Shown here one piece after another: positions 44,574-51,276 of a stretch of 64,000 nucleotides of DNA (the first letter of the stretch is position 1; each line of letters opens with the position of its first letter). A model generated the notes under the pieces. That model worked only from the letters and a program-made list of their open reading frames with translations, ran no database searches and had not been told where the DNA came from. The stretch is from an uncultured Polaribacter sp. (GTDB taxonomy: Bacteria; Bacteroidota; Bacteroidia; Flavobacteriales; Flavobacteriaceae), in NCBI RefSeq assembly GCF_947503875.1, contig NZ_CANNFH010000003.1, positions 62,001 to 126,000 on the forward strand. Direction: 5' to 3'. Both the position numbers and the translations under genes were made by a program.

Positions 44574-45527
44574 ATGAAAAAATACACGTACACAGAAAAA
44601 AAAGATACACGTTCTGGTTTTGGTGATGGTTTAACGGAATTAGGTAGAACAAACCCAAATGTAGTTGCTTTATGTGCCGATTTAATTGGTTCTTTAAAAA
44701 TGGATCAATTTATTAAAGAAAATCCAGAAAGATTTTTTCAAGTTGGTATTGCAGAAGCAAACATGATTGGTATTGCAGCAGGATTAACAATTGGTGGTAA
44801 AATACCATTTACGGGTACTTTTGCAAACTTTTCTACAGGTAGAGTTTACGATCAAATAAGACAATCTGTTGCGTATTCAGACAAAAATGTAAAAATTTGT
44901 GCATCGCATGCAGGGGTAACTTTAGGTGAAGATGGTGCAACACACCAAATATTGGAAGACATTGGTTTAATGAAAATGTTGCCTGGTATGACTGTTATTA
45001 ATCCTTGTGATTATAACCAAACAAAAGCTGCAACCATTGCTATTGCAGAATTTGAAGGACCAGTTTACTTGCGTTTTGGTAGACCAAAAGTACCTGTTTT
45101 TATGCCAACAGACGAAGAGTTTGTAATTGGTAAAGGTATTCAGTTAACAGAAGGTACAGATGTTACTATTGTTGCCACTGGGCATTTAGTTTGGGAATCT
45201 TTACAAGCAGCAGAACAATTAGAAGCTGCTGGTATTTCTGCAGAAGTAATTAATATACATACCATAAAGCCTTTAGACGAAGAAATTATTTTAAAGTCTG
45301 TAGCAAAAACAGGTTGTATAGTAACAGCTGAAGAACATAATAAACTAGGAGGTTTAGGAGAAAGTGTTGCCAGAACATTAGCTTTAAACACGCCTACGCC
45401 GCAAGAATTTGTAGCAACTAATGATACTTTTGGAGAATCTGGAACACCTGCAGAATTAATGGCAAAATATGGTTTAGATGCTAGTGCAGTGGTTAAAGCT
45501 GTAAAGAAAGTAATTTCAAGAAAATAA
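44574..45527 (+). CDS. Transketolase family protein, C-terminal (Pyr plus C) half
   Basis: 317 aa corresponding to the second half of a split transketolase. The catalytic Glu lies in VGIAEANMIGIAAGL, HAGVTLGEDGATHQ contributes to the active site, and the C-terminal domain has EEHNKLGGLGES. The TPP-phosphate-binding N-terminal half (GDG-N motif) is not in this protein nor next to it: maf lies 115 bp upstream and a beta-barrel gene downstream. It needs a partner subunit encoded elsewhere. Similar half-proteins also occur in apiose or DXP-related pathways. Confidence 0.87.
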   Translation: MKKYTYTEKKDTRSGFGDGLTELGRTNPNVVALCADLIGSLKMDQFIKENPERFFQVGIAEANMIGIAAGLTIGGKIPFTGTFANFSTGRVYDQIRQSVAYSDKNVKICASHAGVTLGEDGATHQILEDIGLMKMLPGMTVINPCDYNQTKAATIAIAEFEGPVYLRFGRPKVPVFMPTDEEFVIGKGIQLTEGTDVTIVATGHLVWESLQAAEQLEAAGISAEVINIHTIKPLDEEIILKSVAKTGCIVTAEEHNKLGGLGESVARTLALNTPTPQEFVATNDTFGESGTPAELMAKYGLDASAVVKAVKKVISRK

Positions 45528-45532
45528 ATTTG
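45525..45532 (+). promoter_or_regulatory. -7 promoter element of the beta-barrel protein gene
   Basis: TAAATTTG fits TAnnTTTG and overlaps the transketolase stop codon; the next ATG is at 45571. Confidence 0.45.
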
Positions 45533-45570
45533 TTTATATTTAGATATTCAAAATAATAAAACTTAAAATT

Positions 45571-46173
45571 ATGAAAAAAGTAATCTTAATAATTTGTTTG
45601 GCTTTTGGTTTTAGCCATTATTCTAATGCACAACTAAATTTTGGTGTTAAGGGTGGTATTAATTACAACTCAGAATCTATTAAAGAAGTTGGCGCAGATG
45701 TTTTAGAAGGAGGAGATAGCAGAACAGGATTTCATGCTGGTGTTTGGTTACGTGCAAAAATACCTGTTTTAGGCTTATATATTAGACCTGAATTAATTTA
45801 TACCAACCTAGAAAATGATGTGATTTTTGATTCAAATACCACAACAACTTATAGTTTTCAAAAAATTGATGTTCCTGTATTAATAGGAAAAAAGATTTTT
45901 GGCATTGGTAACGTTTTTGTTGGTCCTTCTTTTCAATATGTTTTAGATTCTAGTTTTGGTTTTGATGAGATACCAAATGTAGAAACCGATAATATTACAG
46001 TTGGTTTACAATTTGGTGCAGGAATCGAATTTGGTAAAATTGGTTTAGATGTAAGATATGAAAGAGGTTTTAACGGAATAGAATCTAATTTTTTAAACTC
46101 TAGAACTGGTAGAGAAGTAAACTTTGATACCAGAGTAAACCAAATTATAATTGGCTTATCTTTAAAGCTGTAA
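45571..46173 (+). CDS. PorT-family outer-membrane beta-barrel protein
   Basis: 200 aa. Signal peptide KKVILIICLAFGFSHYSNAQ, then alternating strands of a small eight-stranded barrel (NFGVKGGINYNS, GVWLRAKIPVLGLYIRPEL, LQFGAGIEFGKIGLDVRYE) ending in the outer-membrane-type NQIIIGLSLKL. The broad family (OMP_b-brl_2) includes PorT of T9SS, but this is most likely a generic small porin-like protein. A good terminator follows. Confidence 0.85.
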   Translation: MKKVILIICLAFGFSHYSNAQLNFGVKGGINYNSESIKEVGADVLEGGDSRTGFHAGVWLRAKIPVLGLYIRPELIYTNLENDVIFDSNTTTTYSFQKIDVPVLIGKKIFGIGNVFVGPSFQYVLDSSFGFDEIPNVETDNITVGLQFGAGIEFGKIGLDVRYERGFNGIESNFLNSRTGREVNFDTRVNQIIIGLSLKL

Positions 46174-46198
46174 TAACAAAACACACTATAATTTATAT

Positions 46199-46231
46199 AA
46201 AAGCTCTTGAAAAATTTCAAGGGCTTTTTTT
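46199..46231 (+). terminator. Intrinsic terminator after the beta-barrel gene
   Basis: AAAAGCTCTTGAAA pairs with TTTCAAGGGCTTTT (one wobble) and runs into a T tract. Confidence 0.85.
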
Positions 46232-46522
46232 ATTTAATTTTTCATTACAAGAAAAATTAAATCATTAAAAAATAAGTAACGAAATTAAATTCTTCTAAAA
46301 AGGATTTTAAAGAGATTAACTCAAAAAACAAGCAAAATATTCTTATAATAATTTAAGTACAGTCGTTATAATAACTATAAGTAATCGTAAAAGACAATAT
46401 TGTTAAATTGCATTTAAAAAGATTTATTAAATAGCAAAACTAAATACTGTATTGCATAATTATTAAAAAGAATCTAAACTCTTTTAATACATTATTAACT
46501 CCTTATTTAAAATACCAAAAAC
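46232..46522. other. AT-rich spacer between convergent genes
   Basis: About 290 bp between the two terminators of convergent transcripts. I see no ORF, promoter, tRNA or clear repeat. Confidence 0.5.
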
Positions 46523-46552
46523 AAAAAACTCTTGACTTCTCAAGAGTTTTTT
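46523..46552. terminator. Bidirectional intrinsic terminator after the FKBP-like lipoprotein gene
   Basis: AAAAAACTCTTGA and TCAAGAGTTTTTT form a perfect 13-bp hairpin with a 4-nt loop. T tracts occur on both strands; position fits the end of the minus-strand gene at 46575. Confidence 0.88.
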
Positions 46553-46574
46553 ATTAAATTGTTTCTAGTATACT

Positions 46575-47405
46575 TTAATTGATATTCGGATTTAAATAAT
46601 CTGGCAGATTAGGTCTTGAGGTATCACTAAAATCATTTGTAGGATCGCCATCTCCATTAGCATCTTCCTCTATTGTTGCTTTTCCATCATTATCATGATC
46701 TGTATTTTCTACAAAATCTAATAATTCTAATTTATAAACAATAATTATATCAAAAAGAGGATCAATATTTTGCCTTGGTCCTGGCACAAAATCTATTGAA
46801 GGGTACGCCAAACCACTAGGCATAAAAACATATCCTTTACCGGTATTTTGATATGTAATAGGCCCGTTATTAGTAATATTCTCTCCAGGTCTAAAAAAAG
46901 GAAAAGCATTTACTGCACCCACTAAAGCCCTTTCATCTGGTGATATTGGTACAAACGTTCGTACTAAATTCCACCATATCTTATTGTTTCTCCTTGTAGG
47001 GTCAAATGCAATGCTATTATTAATAAGTGGTATTTCTGTTCTACTTATAAAAACGGAATCCACTTTGGTAGGGTTACCTTTTGTTGAATTTGGTTTACCC
47101 TCTTCAGTTATATAAACGTATAGTTTATAATCAATATCATTTTGAGTAACGTCTTTTATTTTTAAATTTTCAGTATCATTAATTAAAGCAGTTTGTCCTG
47201 CGTTAATTAATCTAATATCATCTAAATTCGCATCATAGTAATGAGTGCTTAAAAATTGTACTATAGAGTCGTTATCAGATTTTGCCAATGCTTCATAATC
47301 TACATCTTCAAACGGATTAATAAAACCAAAATTTTCTTCATCACAAGAAATAAATACAATTACAGATAAAGCAACTAGAAAAAAAATACTTTTTATTTTA
47401 CTCAT
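46575..47405 (-). CDS. FKBP-type peptidyl-prolyl isomerase-like lipoprotein
   Basis: 276 aa. Lipoprotein signal peptide with lipobox ISCD (KSIFFLVALSVIVFISC). The C-terminal half has FKBP-like landmarks (GYVFMPSGLAYPSI, DIIIVYKLELLDF), as in the flavobacterial GldI-type lipoproteins, but the classical catalytic residues are not clearly complete. It ends in a calcium-binding-like Asp-rich loop (DHDNDGKATIEEDANGDGD). Likely an envelope folding factor; isomerase activity unproved. Confidence 0.78.
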   Translation of the reverse strand: MSKIKSIFFLVALSVIVFISCDEENFGFINPFEDVDYEALAKSDNDSIVQFLSTHYYDANLDDIRLINAGQTALINDTENLKIKDVTQNDIDYKLYVYITEEGKPNSTKGNPTKVDSVFISRTEIPLINNSIAFDPTRRNNKIWWNLVRTFVPISPDERALVGAVNAFPFFRPGENITNNGPITYQNTGKGYVFMPSGLAYPSIDFVPGPRQNIDPLFDIIIVYKLELLDFVENTDHDNDGKATIEEDANGDGDPTNDFSDTSRPNLPDYLNPNIN

Positions 47406-47424
47406 TTTAAACTCAAAATTTAGG

Positions 47425-47452
47425 TTGGCAATTTACCATTTTTATATCTTTG
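47425..47452 (+). promoter_or_regulatory. Complete flavobacterial promoter (TTG-N17-TAnnTTTG) of the S4 protein gene
   Basis: TTG at 47425-47427, a 17-bp spacer, then TATCTTTG at 47445-47452. It is the best full match to the -33/-7 consensus in the window and lies 33 bp before the ATG. Confidence 0.6.
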
Positions 47453-47485
47453 TAAAAAGACAATAAGTACTTTTTAACTTTTTTT

Positions 47486-47866
47486 ATGAGGATAGATAAA
47501 TATTTATGGTGCATTCGTGTTTTTAAAACAAGAAGCATAGCAACAACTGCGTGTAAAAAAGGTCAAGTAAAAATAGATGGTAAAATTGTGAAGCCTTCTA
47601 AAGACATTTTTGGCGATGAACTTTTAATGATTAGAAAAAATCAAATAAATTACAAAATAAAAGTTTTAGATTTACCAGAAAGTAGAGTTGGTGCTAAAAT
47701 TGTAGATCTTTACAGAAAAGATTGCACACCTAAAGAGGAGTTTGAAAAAACAGCCTTATTAAAATTTGCAAAAGATTATTACCGAAAAAAAGGAGTTGGA
47801 AGACCAACAAAAAAAGACAGGAGAGATATAGATAATTTTCAGGAAGATACAAACCCAGAGTTATGA
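47486..47866 (+). CDS. S4-domain RNA-binding protein (Hsp15-like)
   Basis: 126 aa. The S4 fold starts at the N terminus (MRIDKYLWCIRVFKTRSIAT, KKGQVKIDGKIVKPS), followed by a basic tail (RKKGVGRPTKKDRRD). Hsp15 recycles stalled 50S subunits carrying nascent chain-tRNA. Its stop codon overlaps the start of the phosphoribosyltransferase gene by four bases (ATGA), so the two are translationally coupled. Confidence 0.9.
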   Translation: MRIDKYLWCIRVFKTRSIATTACKKGQVKIDGKIVKPSKDIFGDELLMIRKNQINYKIKVLDLPESRVGAKIVDLYRKDCTPKEEFEKTALLKFAKDYYRKKGVGRPTKKDRRDIDNFQEDTNPEL

Positions 47867-48366
47867 AAACAGTAGACACTATAATTTTAAACAACCAACA
47901 GATAAATCAAAAAATTAAAAGAATTGCGTATCAGATTTACGAAAGCAATACTTCTGAAAAAGAAGTAATTATAGCAGGAATTATTGGTAATGGGTATATT
48001 TTTGCAAAAAAAATAGCAACTATTTTAGAGAATATCTCTGATTTAAAAGTAATACTTTGTGAAGTTAACATAAACAAAAAAAAGCCATTAGAAAAAGTAA
48101 GTACTTCTATAGCAATTACGGAATATAAAAAGAAATCTTTAGTTTTAGTTGACGATGTTTTAAATTCTGGCACTACCCTAATTTACGGAATCAAACACTT
48201 TTTAGATGTACCCTTAAAAAGATTTAAAACGGCTGTATTAGTTAATAGAAATCACAAAAAATATCCTGTAAAGGCTGATTTTAAAGGTATTTCTTTATCT
48301 ACCTCCATAAATGAGCATGTGCAAGTTTCTTTTACAAATAATGATTCTAAAGCTTTTTTAGCTTAA
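47863..48366 (+). CDS. Phosphoribosyltransferase-domain protein
   Basis: 167 aa. The PRPP-binding loop is LVLVDDVLNSGTTL, and AGIIGNGYIFAKKIA forms the first loop of the type I PRTase fold. Could be a PyrR- or HPRT-like enzyme, but the substrate hood is not diagnostic. Coupled to the S4 gene by a 4-bp overlap and overlapping the 3' end of aroK by nine bp on the opposite strand. Confidence 0.85.
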   Translation: MKTVDTIILNNQQINQKIKRIAYQIYESNTSEKEVIIAGIIGNGYIFAKKIATILENISDLKVILCEVNINKKKPLEKVSTSIAITEYKKKSLVLVDDVLNSGTTLIYGIKHFLDVPLKRFKTAVLVNRNHKKYPVKADFKGISLSTSINEHVQVSFTNNDSKAFLA

Positions 48367-48873
48367 TAAATTAGTTAGTTCTTGAGCTACTTCTTTTTTA
48401 GTTTTCTGATCAATTTTTACAGTCATTTTAGCTTGCTCGTAATAAGGGCGTCTTTCAAATAGGTGTTTTGCTACAAATTCGGGTATTTTATCATCACTTA
48501 AAGAAGCAATTATAGGTCTTTTTGCTTTTTTTCTAACTGCTCTATCTATCATGGTATTTGTGTTTCCTTGTAAATAAATAGAAATAGCCTCTGTTTTGTT
48601 AATGGCATTCATATTATTAGCATAACATGGGGTTCCTCCTCCTAAAGCTAAAATATAATCTTGCTCCATTTCTAAAATTTCCAATAAATATGTATTTTCA
48701 ATTTTTCGAAAATAAATTTCTCCCTTTACCTTAAAAATTTCTGGAATAGTCATATTTTCTTTCTCTTGAATATAGTCATCTAAGTCTAAAAAATTCAAAG
48801 ACAAGTTTTTAGCTAACTTCTTACCAATAGAAGTTTTTCCTGAAGCCATATATCCCAAAAGAATTATTTTCAT
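48358..48873 (-). CDS. aroK: Shikimate kinase
   Basis: 171 aa. Phosphorylates shikimate in aromatic amino acid synthesis. Walker A GYMASGKTSIGKKLA; shikimate-binding DLDDYIQ with Asp; FRKIENTYL with Arg; GGGTPCY loop; lid Arg in RPIIASL. Convergent with the phosphoribosyltransferase gene and overlapping its last codons. Confidence 0.96.
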   Translation of the reverse strand: MKIILLGYMASGKTSIGKKLAKNLSLNFLDLDDYIQEKENMTIPEIFKVKGEIYFRKIENTYLLEILEMEQDYILALGGGTPCYANNMNAINKTEAISIYLQGNTNTMIDRAVRKKAKRPIIASLSDDKIPEFVAKHLFERRPYYEQAKMTVKIDQKTKKEVAQELTNLLS

Positions 48874-48942
48874 TTTTTAAAATTTTTACAAATATCGTTA
48901 AAAATTATTCATTTTTATAGCACTAATACCAATCATTGATAG

Positions 48943-48950
48943 TATATTTG
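48943..48950 (+). promoter_or_regulatory. -7 promoter element of the tRNA-Lys gene
   Basis: TATATTTG fits TAnnTTTG, 16 bp before the mature tRNA 5' end. Confidence 0.5.
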
Positions 48951-48966
48951 CAACCGATTAATAAAA

Positions 48967-49039
48967 GACCTGGTAGCTCAGTTGGTAGAGCATCTCCCTT
49001 TTAAGGAGAGGGTCCTGGGTTCGAGCCCCAGCCCGGTCA
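48967..49039 (+). tRNA. tRNA-Lys (anticodon TTT)
   Basis: 73 nt cloverleaf: acceptor GACCTGG/CCCGGTC, D arm GCTCAGTTGGTAGAGC, anticodon stem-loop CTCCCTTTTAAGGAG with anticodon TTT, T arm CTGGGTTCGAGCCCCAG, discriminator A. CCA is not encoded. Acceptor position 5-68 reads U-C, a mismatch. It is followed by its own terminator. Confidence 0.95.
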
Positions 49040-49041
49040 CA

Positions 49042-49079
49042 AAAGGTTAAGTTTTATTACTTAACCTTTCTTTTTTTTT
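49042..49079 (+). terminator. Intrinsic terminator between tRNA-Lys and tRNA-Leu
   Basis: AAAGGTTAAGT pairs with ACTTAACCTTT (11 bp, 6-nt loop) and is followed by a run of Ts, so the two tRNAs are probably separate transcripts or partly attenuated. Confidence 0.85.
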
Positions 49080-49082
49080 AAA

Positions 49083-49166
49083 GCGCACGTGGCGAAACTG
49101 GTAGACGCGCAGCCTTGAGGGGGCTGTTTTCGCAAGAAAGTGGAAGTTCGAATCTTCTCGTGCGCA
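49083..49166 (+). tRNA. tRNA-Leu (anticodon GAG)
   Basis: 84 nt with a class II long variable arm. Acceptor GCGCACG/CGTGCGC is perfect; D arm contains GGCGAAACTGGTAGACGC; anticodon loop TTGAGGG gives anticodon GAG; T arm ends AAGTTCGAATCTT; discriminator A. CCA is not encoded. Confidence 0.96.
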
Positions 49167-49228
49167 CATTTTACTTTCTTTTACAAAAATTTAACCTAAC
49201 TCTTAACTTATATCACTATTATTGTAGT

Positions 49229-50032
49229 ATGCAAAGATTATTTTTTATTTTTTGCTTACTTTTTGCGGTAAGCTATTATTCTCAAACAGATAGCCTGAAG
49301 GTTCAAAAACTTAAGGGGCAAATTATACACGCTGTTAAAAACAACGCTTTAAGTGCGGCGCATGTTTTAAATTTAAATACTGTAAATGGTACCATAACCA
49401 ACGATAAAGGCTTTTTTGAACTACCTACAAGAGTAAATGATACAATTTTGGTTTCTTATTTAGGCTTTGAGTCTATTAAACTAAAAGTTACCAACGATTT
49501 ATTAAAAGGTAATGAATTGGAAATTGCCCTTTATGAAAGGCCAGAAGATGTAAAAGAGGTGGTTATTAGGTCTACAAAACTTATTGGAGTTTTAGAAATA
49601 GACGTAAAAATGGTACCTAAAGACCGTTTTACAAGAATACATATAAATGGTTTACCGCAATCTTACGAAGTTGGTAAGCCCTCTAAAAGAAACTTTTCCT
49701 CGCCTATTGCTGCCATTTTTCAACCTGTAGATTTCTTGTATAATTTATTTGGTAAAAAGCCAAAGCAATTAAAAAAGTTACAAACACTAAAAAAAGAAGA
49801 CGATTTACGTAAAATGCTCGCAGGTAAATTTGATAGAGAAGTAATGATGGAGTATTTAGATATGGATAGAAAAGAGTTATCTGATTTACTAACCGATTGC
49901 AACTATTCTGCGTATTTTATCAAAAAAGCATCAGATTTACAAATGATTGAGGCCGTTTTAGATTGTTATGAAAAATACAAGGCCTTAAAAAAGGGTGAAA
50001 TTAAAAGGGATAAAATTCCTTCTAAAAATTAA
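49229..50032 (+). CDS. Carboxypeptidase-like regulatory-domain protein, exported
   Basis: 267 aa from the ATG at 49229, which gives a signal peptide (QRLFFIFCLLFAVSYYSQ). The open frame extends back into tRNA-Leu but that part is not coding. Residues about 25-105 form a CarboxypepD_reg-like beta sandwich (LKGQIIHAVKNNALSAAHVL, ILVSYLGFESIKL), as found at the N terminus of TonB-dependent receptors; here it stands without a barrel. The C-terminal part is helical and charged. Probably periplasmic, function unknown. Confidence 0.82.
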   Translation: MQRLFFIFCLLFAVSYYSQTDSLKVQKLKGQIIHAVKNNALSAAHVLNLNTVNGTITNDKGFFELPTRVNDTILVSYLGFESIKLKVTNDLLKGNELEIALYERPEDVKEVVIRSTKLIGVLEIDVKMVPKDRFTRIHINGLPQSYEVGKPSKRNFSSPIAAIFQPVDFLYNLFGKKPKQLKKLQTLKKEDDLRKMLAGKFDREVMMEYLDMDRKELSDLLTDCNYSAYFIKKASDLQMIEAVLDCYEKYKALKKGEIKRDKIPSKN

Positions 50033-50043
50033 ATAAACAAAAT

Positions 50044-50077
50044 AAAAAGGTCAGAAAAAATTTTCTGACCTTTTTTT
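50044..50077 (+). terminator. Intrinsic terminator after the carboxypeptidase-like regulatory protein gene
   Basis: AAAAAGGTCAGAAAA pairs with TTTTCTGACCTTTTT, followed by more Ts; bidirectional in appearance. Confidence 0.88.
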
Positions 50078-50272
50078 ATGTTCGGCTTTACAGTAAAACC
50101 TCGTAGTTGCATATTTGTGCTTATACTCTTCTCTCTGCAAGTTCCAAATAGTTATTTTTCATACAACTAATACTTTCTTAATTGCTTCCTTTTCTTATAT
50201 TTCTGCCAACTTCTTAGAACTTTAAATATTTTGCTTTAAAATATTGAATAGATTAATTTATGCACTCACAAC
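50078..50272. other. Spacer between convergent genes
   Basis: About 195 bp with no recognisable gene, promoter or repeat, between the terminator at 50044 and the long palindrome at 50273. Confidence 0.5.
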
Positions 50273-50305
50273 GCTTTAAAGTAAATTTATTATTTACTTT
50301 AAAGC
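50273..50305. repeat. 14-bp perfect inverted repeat with 5-nt loop
   Basis: GCTTTAAAGTAAAT / ATTTACTTTAAAGC around a TTATT loop. It has no T tract and lies six bp from the SPFH-gene terminator; it would form a second hairpin in either transcript. Confidence 0.7.
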
Positions 50306-50310
50306 AATAA

Positions 50311-50337
50311 AAAAATCCAGCAAAAAGCTGGATTTTT
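50311..50337 (-). terminator. Intrinsic terminator after the SPFH protein gene
   Basis: AAAAATCCAGC / GCTGGATTTTT with a 5-nt loop; on the minus strand it continues into T-rich sequence, 25 bp after the stop codon. Confidence 0.85.
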
Positions 50338-50361
50338 AATTTTATTATAAAGTCTAATTTT

Positions 50362-51192
50362 TTATTGATTTCCTAATATAATAGGCATTCCAGAGTCTCC
50401 AGAACCAATAACTATTACTTTACTGTTTGGAGATTCAGATAATTTAACTGTTGCTTCTATACCTTTATCTTGTAGAATTTTATCGGTTAAAGACGCACTT
50501 AAAATTCGGTTAGATTCAGCTTTACCTTTTGCATCAATAATTACTTTTTCTGCCTCTTTTTGAGCTGTTACCAATCTAAATTCATATTCTAAAGATTCTT
50601 GCTCTTGTTTTAACTTTCTTTCAATAGCTTCTTTAATTGTTATTGGCAATTTAACGTCTTCTACTAAAACTCTTTTAACAGTTAAAAACTGACCTTCTAA
50701 TAATTTAGTTACTTCGTCTAAAATTTCTTGTTCAATAACATCTCTTTTACTAGAATACAATTGTTCTGGTGTATAACGTCCTACAACACTTCTTGCAGCC
50801 GCATTAACTGCAGGATCCAATAATTCTCTCTCGTAATCTTCTCCTTTTGTTTTTATTAATTTCCCTAGGTTTTCAAATTCTGGTTCGTACCAAATTGTAC
50901 CGTTTACTTTAACTTCTAATCCGTTCACGGAAAGTACATTCATCTCATCTGAAATAGATTGCTGACGCACTTTTCTTACAATCATCTTATTCCAAGGAGC
51001 TACGATATTAAAACCTTCACCGTAAGTTTTTTCTGTATTCACTCCATCTCCAAGCGTTTCAAAAATTACACCTCCTTCTCCAGGACCAATAGTAACTGTA
51101 GATTTAGAAAATAAAATTAAAGCAGCTACTGCGATAATTATAAAAAAAACACCTCCTTTAGGAAACTTAATATCCATTTGATTATTTGCCAT
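50362..51192 (-). CDS. SPFH/prohibitin-family membrane protein
   Basis: 276 aa. One N-terminal membrane segment (GGVFFIIIAVAALILF) followed by the SPFH domain (GEGGVIFETLGDGVNTEK, GEGFNIVAPWN) and a long coiled coil (about 175-235, rich in Glu/Lys and KAEAE-like repeats). Prohibitin homologues assemble into membrane rings and bind FtsH-type proteases. Monocistronic, with its own promoter-like element (51215) and terminator. Confidence 0.92.
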   Translation of the reverse strand: MANNQMDIKFPKGGVFFIIIAVAALILFSKSTVTIGPGEGGVIFETLGDGVNTEKTYGEGFNIVAPWNKMIVRKVRQQSISDEMNVLSVNGLEVKVNGTIWYEPEFENLGKLIKTKGEDYERELLDPAVNAAARSVVGRYTPEQLYSSKRDVIEQEILDEVTKLLEGQFLTVKRVLVEDVKLPITIKEAIERKLKQEQESLEYEFRLVTAQKEAEKVIIDAKGKAESNRILSASLTDKILQDKGIEATVKLSESPNSKVIVIGSGDSGMPIILGNQ

Positions 51193-51214
51193 TATATTAC
51201 ATTTAAAGTTTAAT

Positions 51215-51222
51215 CAAATTTA
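51215..51222 (-). promoter_or_regulatory. -7 promoter element of the SPFH gene
   Basis: Minus-strand TAAATTTG fits TAnnTTTG, 22 bp before the ATG at 51192. Confidence 0.45.
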
Positions 51223-51276
51223 CGACTTAACTTTAGTAAAAGCAATTTGTAAATGGCTTATAATGTTAGATAAATC

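Noticed and set aside
49115..49228. Extension of the carboxypeptidase-like gene upstream into tRNA-Leu
   Set aside because: The first codons overlap the mature tRNA; the ATG at 49229 gives a proper signal peptide.
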